Assembly (NCBI RefSeq): GCF_000472705.1
Contig: NZ_AXAE01000012.1
Coordinates: 83,716-147,715, forward strand
Direction of reading: 5' to 3'
Length of the DNA: 64,000 nucleotides
From: Mesorhizobium erdmanii USDA 3471
GTDB lineage: Bacteria; Pseudomonadota; Alphaproteobacteria; Rhizobiales; Rhizobiaceae
Positions 42,779 through 52,683 of this stretch are shown here, piece by piece. Made by a program: the position numbers and the translations under genes. The notes below the pieces were generated by a model that was not told the DNA's origin, ran no database searches, and saw only the letters and a list, made by a program, of their open reading frames with translations. Each line of letters begins with the position of its first letter. The first letter of the stretch is position 1.

Positions 42779-44779
42779 ATGGCAGGGCATTTCGAGCGGC
42801 TGGTTGCAGGCCCCACTCCCGAGGGGCAGGGCGAAGCCGTGGCAGCCGGCATCCTGCGCGATCAGCTGGCCGACCTGCGGAAGGGCATATTCATCTCCAT
42901 GCCCATCGGCACGGTGCTGTCGGCCCTGATCCTGGCCGTGCAGATGCTGTCGGGCGGCCGTCTTGCGGCGGTGCTGTGGTTCGCGGTGGTCAGTGCGCTG
43001 AATGGCGCGCGCCTGGCGCTTGCCCTGACCCGGCTGGACACCGCCGAGAGCCGACCGAAAGCGGTCGCTGCCCGGCTTTCCCGCTATGGCATGCTGGCCC
43101 TTGCGTCGGGTATCGCCTGGTCCTGCCTGGCGCTGCTGACGAACGGATACACGACGCCCCAGGCGTCGCTCTATCTGATCGTGCTCGCTGGCACGACGGC
43201 CGGTTCGGTCACCTACGGGACACCCTACGCGCCGGCCTCGATCAATTTCATAACGCTGCCGCTTGTGATCGCCGCCGGATGCGTGCTGGCGAAAGGCGGT
43301 TTCGAGAACTATGTGCTCGCCTTCACGATCGTGATTTTTCTTGGCGGCATGATCAGAAACGCGCTTCTGGGACAGTCCCGCTTCCGCGAGACGAGCCGCC
43401 TCAAATACGAGGCGAGGGCGTTCGCCGCCGAGATGGAACAGAACTCCAGGCGCGACCCGCTGACGCACCTGCTCAACAGGCATGGGCTGGAGCACGCCAT
43501 CTCCCGGCTCAGACTTGCCGACGGCCCGTTCGTGGCCATGCTGATCGACCTCGACGGCTTCAAATCCGTCAACGACACCTATGGTCACAACATCGGCGAC
43601 GAGCTGCTGGTCAAGGTGGCGCGCCGTATAGAAGACCACGCGCCGAAAGGGGCGACGATCGCGCGCATCGGCGGCGACGAGTTCGTGCTGCTGTTTCCCG
43701 CCGGCGGGGCTGCGCATCCGGCCGACGGGCTCGCATCCCAGATCATCGCGGCCATCGCCAATCCGGATCCGGCGTTGAGGTCGGTGCGTGTCGGCGCATC
43801 GATCGGCATCTATCAGTCGGACAAGCCGCGGCTGACGGAGATGCTGCTCCGGGCCGACTTCGCGCTTTACGCGGCCAAGCGCGGCGGCAGGAACGAATAC
43901 TGCCTCTTCGATGCCGAACTCGACGGCGCGCTCGAACGCAAGCACTGCATCGAGCGCGATCTGCGTGGCGCCATCGAAGCCGGCACGCTTTGCTCGTGGT
44001 TCCAGCCCCTGGTGGCCCTGGACGCCGACGCCGTCGTCGGCTTCGAAGCGCTGCTGCGCTGGCGGCATCCGATCCACGGGGCCATCTCCCCGCCCGAGAT
44101 CGTCATCGCCGCGCGGGAGACTGGCCTGCTGCCGCTGTTGACCGAGACGGTGTTCCTCAATTGCTGCTCGATGATCAAGGAGCTGATGCGCAACGGGCGC
44201 CACGACGTCCGCGTGGCCATGAATTTGTCGCCGCGCGAGCTCGAAGCCGGCGATGTCGACGACATGATCCTCGACATATTGCAGGCCAGAAACGTCCCGG
44301 CGGCGATGCTGGAGATAGAGATCACGGAAGAAGCGCCGGTCGACCGCGACAGGGTCGACGAGAAGGTCGGACGCCTGGCGGATGCCGGCATATCGATCGT
44401 GCTCGACGATTTCGGCACCGGCTTTTCGACCCTGGTCTCGCTGAAGGACAGCCGCATCCGCAAGATCAAGATCGACAAGGACTTCGTGCGCGACCTCGCC
44501 AGGTCGGTGGCGGACCAGGCCCTGGTCAAGGCGGTCATCGATCTCGGGCAAACGCTCGGCATTGAGGTCATGGCGGAGGGCGTCGAGACGGATGCGGATC
44601 GCCTGATCCTGCGATCGCTGGGCTGCAAGGTCGCGCAAGGGTTCCTGTTTTCGGCCGCGCTTCCGATGGCCGAGGCGCTGGCCTTCGACGCGGGGCGTTC
44701 CGGCACCTCGCTGGCGGCGGAAGCGATCTTCGATCCGGCGCTGCCATGGCGCGATCCCCGAAGCGGCAGCGCGGCCTGA
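42779..44779 (+). CDS. Membrane GGDEF-EAL cyclic-di-GMP protein
   Basis: 666 residues. Four to six membrane helices lie in residues 35-195. The GGDEF domain (about 210-375) has DPLTHLLNRHG, LIDLDGFKSVND and RIGGDEF at 298-302, so the cyclase site is intact. The EAL domain (about 390-650) has the GFEALLRW motif, MNLSPREL, EITEEAPV, LDDFGTGFS and MAEGVET, all residues needed for phosphodiesterase activity. Both synthesis and breakdown of c-di-GMP are therefore possible, at the inner membrane, with input through the membrane part. It is a single gene between the plsY remnant and the GlxA-type regulator. Confidence 0.93.
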   Translation: MAGHFERLVAGPTPEGQGEAVAAGILRDQLADLRKGIFISMPIGTVLSALILAVQMLSGGRLAAVLWFAVVSALNGARLALALTRLDTAESRPKAVAARLSRYGMLALASGIAWSCLALLTNGYTTPQASLYLIVLAGTTAGSVTYGTPYAPASINFITLPLVIAAGCVLAKGGFENYVLAFTIVIFLGGMIRNALLGQSRFRETSRLKYEARAFAAEMEQNSRRDPLTHLLNRHGLEHAISRLRLADGPFVAMLIDLDGFKSVNDTYGHNIGDELLVKVARRIEDHAPKGATIARIGGDEFVLLFPAGGAAHPADGLASQIIAAIANPDPALRSVRVGASIGIYQSDKPRLTEMLLRADFALYAAKRGGRNEYCLFDAELDGALERKHCIERDLRGAIEAGTLCSWFQPLVALDADAVVGFEALLRWRHPIHGAISPPEIVIAARETGLLPLLTETVFLNCCSMIKELMRNGRHDVRVAMNLSPRELEAGDVDDMILDILQARNVPAAMLEIEITEEAPVDRDRVDEKVGRLADAGISIVLDDFGTGFSTLVSLKDSRIRKIKIDKDFVRDLARSVADQALVKAVIDLGQTLGIEVMAEGVETDADRLILRSLGCKVAQGFLFSAALPMAEALAFDAGRSGTSLAAEAIFDPALPWRDPRSGSAA

Positions 44780-44883
44780 ATTGGCCGCCGGGAATTGGCC
44801 GCCGGTGTTGATAAACGCCGCGATCGGTGGTCAACGTTCGGGGCTGAATGAGCCTCAAACGGGCGGGGGACGTTTCCAGAACA

Positions 44884-45864
44884 ATGGCCAGACGGTTTGC
44901 GTTTCTTTTGGTTCGCGACTTCACGCTGTCGCCGCTGTCGCTGTTCATCGACACGCTGCGGCTGGCGGGCGACGAGGGCGACCGCAGCCGCAGGATCGAG
45001 TTCGACTGGGAGATCGTGGGCGAACGCGGCCTGCCGATCCGGGCGAGTTGCGGCGTCGAATTGCTGCCGACGAAAGCGATCGGCAATCCGGAGGATTTCG
45101 ACAACATCGTCGTGGTTGGCGGCCTGCTTGACACCAACCGTGCCTTGAGTTCCGACAAGGAGGCCTTCCTGTTGCGGGCGGCCGAAAAGGGCGTGCCGCT
45201 GACGGCGCTGTGCACCGGAAGCTTCGTGCTGGCGCGCTATGGCTTGCTCGATGGCTATAGTGCTGCCGTCAGCTGGTTCCACATCAAGGATTTCCGCAAT
45301 CAGTTCCCTGATGTCAACGCCCATGCCGACAGCCTGTATTCCGTCGACCGCGGCCGCTCGACCTGCGCGGGCGGCACGGGGGCGGCCGACCTCGCCGGCT
45401 ATTTCGTGTCCCAGTTCATCGGCCAGAAGGCGGCGGAAAAGGCCGCCAAGATCCTTGTGCTCGACCGCATCAGGAGCAGCCGCGACGTGCAGCCCGTCGG
45501 CGACCTGTTTCCGGCGGCGTCGAGCCGCGCGGTGAAGCGCGCCTTGCTGTTGATGGAGAGCAACCTCCAGGAGACGTTGTCGGTCGCCGAGATCGCCAGC
45601 CGCCTGAACTCTTCGCGCCGCCAGCTCGAGCGGCTTTTCCAGGCCGAACTCGGCGTCGGGCCGATGGCGGCCTATCTCGCTCTCAGGGTGCATCATGCGA
45701 AGTCGCTGCTCGAAGGCAGCGAGTTGCAGATCGGCGACATCGCCTATCGCTGCGGCTTCACCAATGCCGGTCATTTCAGCCGCGTCTTCCGCCAGCAGAC
45801 CGGCATCACGCCAACCCATCTCAGGCACCCCAACCGCATGGCAGGCGCGGCGGCGGGCGGCTGA
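44884..45864 (+). CDS. GlxA-type AraC regulator (DJ-1/PfpI domain plus AraC HTH)
   Basis: 326 residues from the ATG at 44884; ATG 44848 would add 12. Residues 1-190 are a DJ-1/PfpI amidotransferase-like domain (FAFLLVRDFTLSPLSLFIDT, VVVGGLLDT and ALCTGSFVLARYG with a nucleophile-elbow cysteine near residue 110). Residues 215-320 are an AraC helix-turn-helix pair (LSVAEIASRLNSSRRQLERLF and IGDIAYRCGFTNAGHFSRVFRQ). This architecture is that of GlxA/ArgR/GbdR regulators of amine and amino-acid catabolism. It converges with the polyamine-type ABC importer, which it may control. Confidence 0.92.
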   Translation: MARRFAFLLVRDFTLSPLSLFIDTLRLAGDEGDRSRRIEFDWEIVGERGLPIRASCGVELLPTKAIGNPEDFDNIVVVGGLLDTNRALSSDKEAFLLRAAEKGVPLTALCTGSFVLARYGLLDGYSAAVSWFHIKDFRNQFPDVNAHADSLYSVDRGRSTCAGGTGAADLAGYFVSQFIGQKAAEKAAKILVLDRIRSSRDVQPVGDLFPAASSRAVKRALLLMESNLQETLSVAEIASRLNSSRRQLERLFQAELGVGPMAAYLALRVHHAKSLLEGSELQIGDIAYRCGFTNAGHFSRVFRQQTGITPTHLRHPNRMAGAAAGG

Positions 45865-45876
45865 TCAAGGCCGGTA

Positions 45877-47031
45877 CTACGAAATCCGCTGGCCGGCCTC
45901 GTCGAGCAGGACGCAGTCTCCCGGGTCGAATCCGAGATCGATCGGCTCGCCTTCGCGAAGCACGCGGCCGCTGATCGGCGCGTTGGCGCGGATATTGGCC
46001 TTGCCGCCGATGTCGATCTCATAGATCGCGCTGCCGCCCAGATACGAGGCCGAGACGACACGGCCGGACAGAACGTTGGCGCCCGCCGCCGCACCGACCG
46101 ACAGTTTCTGCGGCCGCACGACGACGGTGACCTTGCTGCCTTGCGCAAGCGGCCTTGGACAGGCGACGTTGACGGTCTGGCCCGTGGCGAGCAGCACCGC
46201 CGTTGCGGATGCGCTCACCGTCCCGGCGAGCATGTTGGCCTTGCCGAGGAAGTCGGCGACGAAGGCCGTGGCCGGTGTGTCATAGACCTGCTGCGGGGTT
46301 CCGATCTGCTCCACCGCGCCCTGGTTCATCACCACGATGCGGTCCGACATGGAGAGCGCCTCCTCCTGGTCGTGCGTGACGAAGATGGCGGTGATGCCGG
46401 TTTCCTTCTGGATCTTCTTGATCTCGACGCGCATCTCCTCGCGCATGTTGGCGTCCAGCGCCGACAGCGGCTCGTCGAGCAGAAGCACCTGCGGCTCGAA
46501 GACGATGGCGCGGGCAAGCGCGATGCGCTGCTGCTGGCCGCCCGACAGCTGCGAGGGCAGCTTCTTCTCGCTGCCCGGCAAGCGCACCATTTCGAGCGCC
46601 TTGCCGACCCTGCGGACAATCTCGGGCTTCGGCACGTTGCGGTACTTCAGGCCGAAGGCGACGTTGTCGAACACGGTCTTGTGCGGGAACAGCGCATAGC
46701 TCTGGAAGACCAGGCCGATGTTGCGCTTGTAGATCGGCACGTCGTCGACCCGCCGTCCATCGATCATGATCTGGCCGCCCGAAATGTCGACCAGGCCGGC
46801 GATGGAGCGCAGGATGGTGGTCTTGCCGCAGCCCGAAGGCCCCAGCAAGGTGACGAAACTGCCCTTGGCGATCGACAGCGAGAAATCGCGCACTGCGACG
46901 AACTTGCCATAGGCAATGTCGATGTCGCGGAACTCGACCGCCGGGCTGTTCGCCCCGGCGGCCTCGCCCGCATTCGCTGCCCCGGCCGACGCCGGCCGGG
47001 GATTGGATGTCGCGTCCTGGCTGTCAGGCAC
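45877..47031 (-). CDS. ABC importer ATPase (PotA/FbpC type)
   Basis: 384 residues. After a 35-residue Ala-rich extension comes the ABC domain: Walker A LLGPSGCGKTT near residue 66, Q-loop VFQSYALFPHKTV, signature LSGGQQQRIALARAI, Walker B LLLDEPLSALDANMREEMR and the H-loop VTHDQEEA. The C-terminal TOBE domain (about 290-380) is the usual regulatory end of PotA-type ATPases. The start overlaps the stop of the binding-protein gene by eight bases. It is the last of four genes encoding a complete polyamine-type importer. Confidence 0.95.
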   Translation of the reverse strand: MPDSQDATSNPRPASAGAANAGEAAGANSPAVEFRDIDIAYGKFVAVRDFSLSIAKGSFVTLLGPSGCGKTTILRSIAGLVDISGGQIMIDGRRVDDVPIYKRNIGLVFQSYALFPHKTVFDNVAFGLKYRNVPKPEIVRRVGKALEMVRLPGSEKKLPSQLSGGQQQRIALARAIVFEPQVLLLDEPLSALDANMREEMRVEIKKIQKETGITAIFVTHDQEEALSMSDRIVVMNQGAVEQIGTPQQVYDTPATAFVADFLGKANMLAGTVSASATAVLLATGQTVNVACPRPLAQGSKVTVVVRPQKLSVGAAAGANVLSGRVVSASYLGGSAIYEIDIGGKANIRANAPISGRVLREGEPIDLGFDPGDCVLLDEAGQRIS

Positions 47032-48166
47032 CCTTCGAAATCCTGTTCCACTGCTTGGTCCAGGCGTCCTCGTTGGTCGCCCAGTAGACAGGATCGGCGA
47101 AGGTCAGCGCCTTCATCGTTCCCGTCTTGTCGAAAGCCGGCAGCTTCTCGATCTTCTCGGTCAGCTTGACCTTGGTCGGGTCGAGCGAAGGCGGATAGCT
47201 CTGGCCCTCGGCCACGGCGATGGAGGTCGCGGGGTCGAGCATGAAGTTGATCAGCTCCTCGCACTCGGCCATCGGCGAGCCCTTCAGGATCAGCATGTCC
47301 TCCATCCAGGCATAGGAGCCGGCAGGATCGAGATAGCCGATCGGCGCGCCCTGGTCCTGCAAGGCGGCGACGCGGCCCGACCATGCGTCGGTCACCACGA
47401 TCTCGCCCTTGGAAAGCAGGTCCATCAGCTCGGCGCCCGAACTCCAGAACTTCTTGGCGAGGTCGCGCGTCTCGCGCACCTTGGCCCAGATTGCGTCCAT
47501 GTCCTTGAGGTTGTTGGGGTCCTGTCCGGTGGCCAGTGCCGCGTACCAGACGCGCGTGGTCATGTCGTCATAGCCGCCGACCTTGCCGGCATATTTCTTG
47601 TCGAGCAGGAGGGCCGCGCCCTTTTCCTTGGCTTCCTCGGGCGAGATCACCTTGGTGTTGTAGGCGATGCCTGTCGTGCCGTAGTCGTAAGGCACGGCCG
47701 AAAGCTTCGGCGTCAGCTTGCGGAACGGATCGATCATCGGCTGCAACACATTGGCCATGTTGGGAATGTTGGCCTCGTTGATCTCCGAGGTCAGGCCGGC
47801 ATTCACATATTTGATGTAGTAGTTGACGCCTGAGGAATGGATGACCTGGTAGTCGCCGGGCTTGGCGGTCTTGATCTTGGTGATGATCTCGTCCTCATCG
47901 CCGAACGTGCCCTGGACCACCTTGATCTTGGTCTTGGTCGTGTAGGGCTTGAAGGCATATTTGTCGATCGCATCCTGCACAGTGCCGCCCCAGCCGTCGA
48001 AGCGAACCTCTTCGACCGCGGCGAGCGCCTGCCGCATCCAGGGCATGTCGAGGCCCGCCGCGGCCGCCGCGGCGGCGGTCAGCGTCAGGAACGTTCGGCG
48101 GCTGAGATCGCCGTTCTGGTAGCGGTCGTGCAGCCGTTCAAGCCGCTTGCTGTTGGTAAGTTTCAT
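47024..48166 (-). CDS. Polyamine-type ABC importer binding protein (PotD family)
   Basis: 380 residues with a Tat-like signal: LSRRTFLTLTAAAAAAAGL after a polar 20-residue n-region. The mature protein has the PotD/type 2 periplasmic-binding fold: VVQGTFGDEDEIITKIKTAK, AVPYDYGTTGIAYNTKVI and a hinge near AWSGRVAALQDQGAPIGYL. Asp and Trp residues typical of polyamine sites are present, but the ligand cannot be named. Its ATG overlaps the upstream permease stop (ATGA), so the genes are tightly coupled. Confidence 0.93.
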   Translation of the reverse strand: MKLTNSKRLERLHDRYQNGDLSRRTFLTLTAAAAAAAGLDMPWMRQALAAVEEVRFDGWGGTVQDAIDKYAFKPYTTKTKIKVVQGTFGDEDEIITKIKTAKPGDYQVIHSSGVNYYIKYVNAGLTSEINEANIPNMANVLQPMIDPFRKLTPKLSAVPYDYGTTGIAYNTKVISPEEAKEKGAALLLDKKYAGKVGGYDDMTTRVWYAALATGQDPNNLKDMDAIWAKVRETRDLAKKFWSSGAELMDLLSKGEIVVTDAWSGRVAALQDQGAPIGYLDPAGSYAWMEDMLILKGSPMAECEELINFMLDPATSIAVAEGQSYPPSLDPTKVKLTEKIEKLPAFDKTGTMKALTFADPVYWATNEDAWTKQWNRISKGA

Positions 48167-49002
48167 AGTGTTTCCTCCTTGGGTTGGTCGCGTCGTTTCA
48201 ATCTGGTCAGGCTTTGCAGGATCAGGCCGCCGACAAGCGGGATGCCGACGGTCACCAGGATCATCACGGTGCCGAGCGCGTTGATCTCGGGGCTGATCGA
48301 GATCTTGAGCATCGAAAGGATCTGGGTGGGCATGGTTTCGACGCCGGCCGGGCGCCAGAACAGGCTCGCCGACGTGTTGTCGAACGAGATGGTGAAGGCG
48401 AGCAGCGCGCCGCCGACGACGGCGGGGATGAGCAGCGGCAGCGTGATCTCACGGAAGGACGAGAAGCGCGAGGCGCCGAGCGAAAGCGCGGCTTCCTCAT
48501 AGACGCGGCGGATGCCGACCATGCGCGCCTGGGTGATCAGCACCACATAGGGCACTGCCAGCAGGATATGGCCGAGCACCAGCAAAAGCATGGTCCTCGG
48601 CTGGTCGATCGCCTTGATCAGAACCAGAAGACCGACGCCGAGAATGGTCTCCGGCACCAGCGCCGGCAGGATCACCAGCGTGCTCAGCGCCTGCTTGCCG
48701 GGGAATTCGAAGCGCACCAGCGCGAATGCCGTGACGACGCCTATGGCCGTGGTGACGGCCGATGTGACCAGCGCGATCCACAACGAGGTGCGGAAGGCGG
48801 TCAGCACCTGCTCGTTGGCCATCAGCTTGCCGTACCATTGCAGCGAAAAGCCGGTCATCGGGAAGCCGCCGAACATCGAGGCGTTGAAGGACAGGATCAC
48901 CGTCGCCACGATCGGCGCGAACATGAATATGTAGACGCAGAGCGTGACGAAGCCGGTCAGCCGCCAGGCCCATCTGCCTTCCTGCCTGCGTCCCAACTTC
49001 AT
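48163..49002 (-). CDS. ABC importer permease (PotC type)
   Basis: 279 residues with six predicted membrane helices. The cytoplasmic EAA loop is present as EEAALSLGASRFSSFREITLPLL, the contact site for the ATPase. Family traits include MFGGFPMTGFSLQWYGKL at the start of the first periplasmic part and the conserved Gly-rich helices. It lies 30 bases after the other permease and four bases overlapping the binding-protein gene. Both permeases form the heterodimeric channel of the importer. Confidence 0.93.
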   Translation of the reverse strand: MKLGRRQEGRWAWRLTGFVTLCVYIFMFAPIVATVILSFNASMFGGFPMTGFSLQWYGKLMANEQVLTAFRTSLWIALVTSAVTTAIGVVTAFALVRFEFPGKQALSTLVILPALVPETILGVGLLVLIKAIDQPRTMLLLVLGHILLAVPYVVLITQARMVGIRRVYEEAALSLGASRFSSFREITLPLLIPAVVGGALLAFTISFDNTSASLFWRPAGVETMPTQILSMLKISISPEINALGTVMILVTVGIPLVGGLILQSLTRLKRRDQPKEETL

Positions 49003-49032
49003 GCACCGAATCCCTTCATTCGCCCAAGCCCT

Positions 49033-49911
49033 TCATCCACCAAGGCCTTTGACGATCTGCGACATGCCCATGTAGCGGGTGTAGATGGCGGCGAAGAAGC
49101 CGAGCACGACGAACAGCACGATCGACAGCGTGGCGCCCATTGGCCAGTTCAATTCGCCCATGATGGTGTCGTAGATCAGATTGCCGAACAGCGCATCGCG
49201 GCCCGAACCCAGCAATTGCGGCGTCACATAGCTGCCGGCGGCGAGCACGAAGCAGAGCAGCAGGCCCGCCGCGAGGCCCGGCAAGGAAAGCGGCAGCGTC
49301 ACCTCGCGGAACGCTTGCGCGCTGGTGCAGCCCATCGAGCGGGCCGCCGCGATCAGGGTGCGGTCGATGCTCTCGAGGCTGACATAGACGTTGAGGATCA
49401 TGTAGGGCAGCAGGAAGTGCAGCATGCCGAGGATGACCGCGCCCTCATTGTAGAGCATCGGCAGCGGCTCGTTGATGATGCCTAGTTTCAGCAGCGCGAC
49501 GTTGATGACGCCCTGTTCGCCCAGGATGTTGATCCACGAAAAGGTGCGGATGGTGAAGCTGATCCAGAACGGCACGATGAGCAGCAGCAGCAGCAGCCAT
49601 TTGTGCTTGAAGGTCGTCGCCCAGATGAAATAGGCGGGAAAATAACCCAGCACCCCGCAAAGCGTCGCCGTGATGGCGCCGACCCGCAGCGTCTTCAGAA
49701 GGAAGCCGGAATAATAGCTGTCGGTGAGGAATTCGTGCCAGTTCGCTGTCGTAAGGGCGCTGGTTTCGACGCCGGCGGTGACGAAGGTGAAGAAGGTGTA
49801 GGCGGCCATCACGGCGATGGGCAGCACCAGGAAGAAGATCAGCAGCACAAGCACCGGCGCGACCAACATCCAGGCCAGCCGTGGATCATACAATGTCCAT
49901 CGTCGTTTCAT
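49033..49911 (-). CDS. ABC importer permease (PotB type)
   Basis: 292 residues from the ATG at 49911; a GTG at 49917 would add two. Six predicted helices, with the first at about residues 18-40. The EAA loop reads AAARSMGCTSAQAFREVTLPLSLPG, the PotB-type motif. It is the first gene of the importer operon. The 130-base gap upstream to the GFA gene holds no clear operator. Together with 48163, 47024 and 45877 it makes a complete spermidine/putrescine-class importer. Confidence 0.93.
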   Translation of the reverse strand: MKRRWTLYDPRLAWMLVAPVLVLLIFFLVLPIAVMAAYTFFTFVTAGVETSALTTANWHEFLTDSYYSGFLLKTLRVGAITATLCGVLGYFPAYFIWATTFKHKWLLLLLLIVPFWISFTIRTFSWINILGEQGVINVALLKLGIINEPLPMLYNEGAVILGMLHFLLPYMILNVYVSLESIDRTLIAAARSMGCTSAQAFREVTLPLSLPGLAAGLLLCFVLAAGSYVTPQLLGSGRDALFGNLIYDTIMGELNWPMGATLSIVLFVVLGFFAAIYTRYMGMSQIVKGLGG

Positions 49912-50045
49912 GAGCACCCGGTGCGCTCTCTTCGAAGCGCTTGTTCTGTTCCCGGGTCAAGATTGGGTGATTGGAGGCCCGATGTCTACAACAGGCGATT
50001 GAGCCAGTGGACATCAGGGGCGTCGCCGCACTTTCCTGAGCCGCT

Positions 50046-50444
50046 CTAGCCCTTCGTATAGTCAGGCCCAACCCGTGTCGGCAGGCCGTCGGCGAGCTTC
50101 AACCAAGGCAGCTTCTCCTCGAAAGCGACATGCAGCGTGGGTGCGAATTTTTCCGGCTCCTCCATCGCCGCGGCAAAGAAATGCATGACACCGGACATGT
50201 TCTTCGAACGGAAGGAGAGCGGCGATCCGCAGTGATCGCAAAATGTTCTTTCCACACCGGGAGAAGAGTTGAATATCTTCGGCGGCTTGCCCAGCCATCG
50301 CCATTGGCTGTCCAAGACGCCAATGTAAGTGGTCATCGGCGCGGAACATTGCCGCCGACAGCTTTCGCAATGACAGCTCACGCATGCTTGTTCCGGGCCA
50401 TCGACTTCAAAAGCAATGGCGCCACATAGGCAATGACCACGCAT
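50046..50444 (-). CDS. GFA/CENP-V-family zinc protein
   Basis: 132 residues from the ATG at 50444, which has CAGGAG seven bases upstream; the longer in-frame start is not supported. The zinc-site cysteines lie in MRGHCLCGAIAFEV, SCHCESCRRQCSAP and FCDHCGSPLSF, the pattern of the GFA beta-tent fold. The family is named after a glutathione-dependent formaldehyde-activating enzyme, but most members have no proven activity. It lies upstream of and in the same orientation as the importer operon. Confidence 0.9.
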   Translation of the reverse strand: MRGHCLCGAIAFEVDGPEQACVSCHCESCRRQCSAPMTTYIGVLDSQWRWLGKPPKIFNSSPGVERTFCDHCGSPLSFRSKNMSGVMHFFAAAMEEPEKFAPTLHVAFEEKLPWLKLADGLPTRVGPDYTKG

Positions 50445-50622
50445 GCAGATCTCCTGGAGAGAACCGGCCTGATCAGTAATCTGTACCGGCGTGGCAAGAC
50501 AGTCGCCATGAGATACGCCGAGTTGGCGCTCAATTGCGACATTGCGCGCTCGAGCGTTTCGCCGTCGCGCGAGGAACTGCTTCCAAGCTGCATTCACGAC
50601 CGCCTTGGCGGCCTGGCGAGCC

Positions 50623-52509
50623 TCAACCCTTCGAAATTCCCCTCGCGATCAGCCGGGCCAGGCGTTCCGAGAACGCCCTGGCATCGGCCGGCTTGTCGCC
50701 GTCGAGCACGCGCGCCTCGTCATAGAGGAGGTGGGCGGCATCGTCCTTGAAGGCCTGTTCGTCGTCGCCGAGGCCGGCGAGCGCCAGCACGCGCTCATGC
50801 CTCGGGTTGATTTCGAGGATCGGCTTCGCCGCCCTGTCGAGGCGGCCGGCGGCGTTCATCAGCCGCTCGAACTGCCGGTCGGGGCCATGTTCGGGCGCGA
50901 CCAGGCAGACCGCGCTTTCGGTCAGGCGGTCGGAGGCCTTCACGTCGGAGACGGCGTCGCCAAGCGCTGATTTGACGAAAGCGAGGAAGCCGTCGACCTC
51001 GGGCGTTGCCGCTGTCTCCGGCTTCTTCGCATCGTCGAGCAACGGAATGTCCGAGAGTTCCGCCCCGCCTTGCGTGACCGATTTGAACGGCTTGCCGTCG
51101 AAATCCGGCGCCATCGTCACCCAGAAACTGTCGACCGGGTCGGTGAGCAGCAGCACCTCGATGCCGCGCGCCCTGAAACCTTCGAGCTGCGGCGAGGCTT
51201 CGAGCCGGGCGCGGTCGTCGCCGGCGATGAAGAAGATCGCCTTCTGGCCATCCTTCATCGCCGCGACATAGTCGGCAAGGCCGCGCCAGCCTTCGCCCGA
51301 CGCGGTCGAGTGGAAGCGGGCGAGCTTCAGCAATTGTTCGCGCCGCTCATGGTCCTCGTAGAGCCCTTCCTTGAGGACGACACCGAAATTCTCCCAGATA
51401 TTCGCATAAGCCTCGGCTTCGTTCTCGGCCAGCTTGGCGAGGTCGCCGAGCACGCGGTTGGTCAGGCCCTTGCGTATCGAGGCCAGCAGCGGACTTTCCT
51501 GGATCATCTCGCGCGAGACGTTGAGCGGCAGGTCGGCGGAATCGACCAACCCGCGCACGAAACGCAGATAACGCGGCAGAAGGGCGGCATCATCGGTGAT
51601 AAAGACGCGGCGCACATAGAGCTTCATGCGGCCCTTGCGGTCCTGGTCGAACAGGTCGAACGGCCGCGAGCCGGGCACGAAGGCCAGCACCGAATATTCC
51701 TGCCGGCCTTCGGCGCGGAAATGGATGGTGGCTGCCGGCTCGTCGTACTGGCCAGCGACGCTCCGATAGAAGTCGGTGTATTCCTCGGGCTTGATCTCGC
51801 TCTTCGGCCTGACCCAGAGTGCGGTGCCGTCGGCGATGTCGCGCGCCTCGGCGCCGGGTTTTTCGACGAGCGTGATCGGCACCGGCACATGACCAGACTG
51901 CGCCTTGGCCAGTTGCTCGAGCCGGTAGGATCCGGTGTAGGAGACGGCGTCGTCCATCAGATGCAGCACGACGCGGGTGCCGCGCTTCGGCGCGGCTTCG
52001 AGCGGGGCGGGCGCGATCTCATAGGAACCCTTGCCGTCGGACGACCAGCGCCAGGCCTCCTCGCTGCCCGCCAGCCGGCTGATGACGTCGACGCGGTCGG
52101 CGACCATGAAGGCGGAATAGAAGCCGACGCCGAACTGGCCGATGAGCTGCGTGTCCTCCGTGCCTGTGCCGACGCGCTCGATGAAGGCGCGCGTGCCCGA
52201 CCGGGCGATGGTGCCCAGCGCCTCGGCCATGTCGTCGCGGCTCATGCCGATGCCGTTGTCCTCGACGATGATCTGCTTGTTGTCGGGATCAGCCGAAATC
52301 GAAATGCGCGGCTTGGGGTCGTCGGCCAGGAGTTCGGGTCTGCTGACGGCCTCGAAGCGCAGCTTCTCGCAGGCATCGGCGGCGTTGGAAATCAGTTCGC
52401 GCAGGAAGACGTCTTTGTCGGAATAGACCGAATGCACCATCATGTGCAGCAGCCGCGAAACGTCCGCCTCGAACGCCCTGGTTTCCGTCGCTTTCGTGTC
52501 CGTTGTCAT
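50623..52509 (-). CDS. htpG: Chaperone HtpG (Hsp90)
   Basis: 628 residues from the ATG at 52509, with GGGAAG seven bases upstream. The GHKL ATPase domain shows FLRELISNAADACEKLR, EDNGIGMSRDD, GQFGVGFYSAFMVAD and GTRVVLHLMD. The middle domain has NVSREMIQESPLLASIRKGL with the catalytic arginine loop, and the C-terminal dimerisation domain completes the usual length. It refolds and holds client proteins during heat and oxidative stress in the cytoplasm. It appears to be a single-gene unit. Confidence 0.97.
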   Translation of the reverse strand: MTTDTKATETRAFEADVSRLLHMMVHSVYSDKDVFLRELISNAADACEKLRFEAVSRPELLADDPKPRISISADPDNKQIIVEDNGIGMSRDDMAEALGTIARSGTRAFIERVGTGTEDTQLIGQFGVGFYSAFMVADRVDVISRLAGSEEAWRWSSDGKGSYEIAPAPLEAAPKRGTRVVLHLMDDAVSYTGSYRLEQLAKAQSGHVPVPITLVEKPGAEARDIADGTALWVRPKSEIKPEEYTDFYRSVAGQYDEPAATIHFRAEGRQEYSVLAFVPGSRPFDLFDQDRKGRMKLYVRRVFITDDAALLPRYLRFVRGLVDSADLPLNVSREMIQESPLLASIRKGLTNRVLGDLAKLAENEAEAYANIWENFGVVLKEGLYEDHERREQLLKLARFHSTASGEGWRGLADYVAAMKDGQKAIFFIAGDDRARLEASPQLEGFRARGIEVLLLTDPVDSFWVTMAPDFDGKPFKSVTQGGAELSDIPLLDDAKKPETAATPEVDGFLAFVKSALGDAVSDVKASDRLTESAVCLVAPEHGPDRQFERLMNAAGRLDRAAKPILEINPRHERVLALAGLGDDEQAFKDDAAHLLYDEARVLDGDKPADARAFSERLARLIARGISKG

Positions 52510-52683
52510 TGAAGATCTTCCCACGCTGTTCATCCACCCGCCGCGCCAGGCGCGTTCGGGCTATCCTTTCAACCATTTTTTGCGGTGCTGGCAACCGTGT
52601 TCAGCAAGGCCAGCGCGCCGACGATATGGTGGTGGGATGGCAGGGTGACAAGAGGGGGACTAGGGGCCGGCGACGAAGCAGCC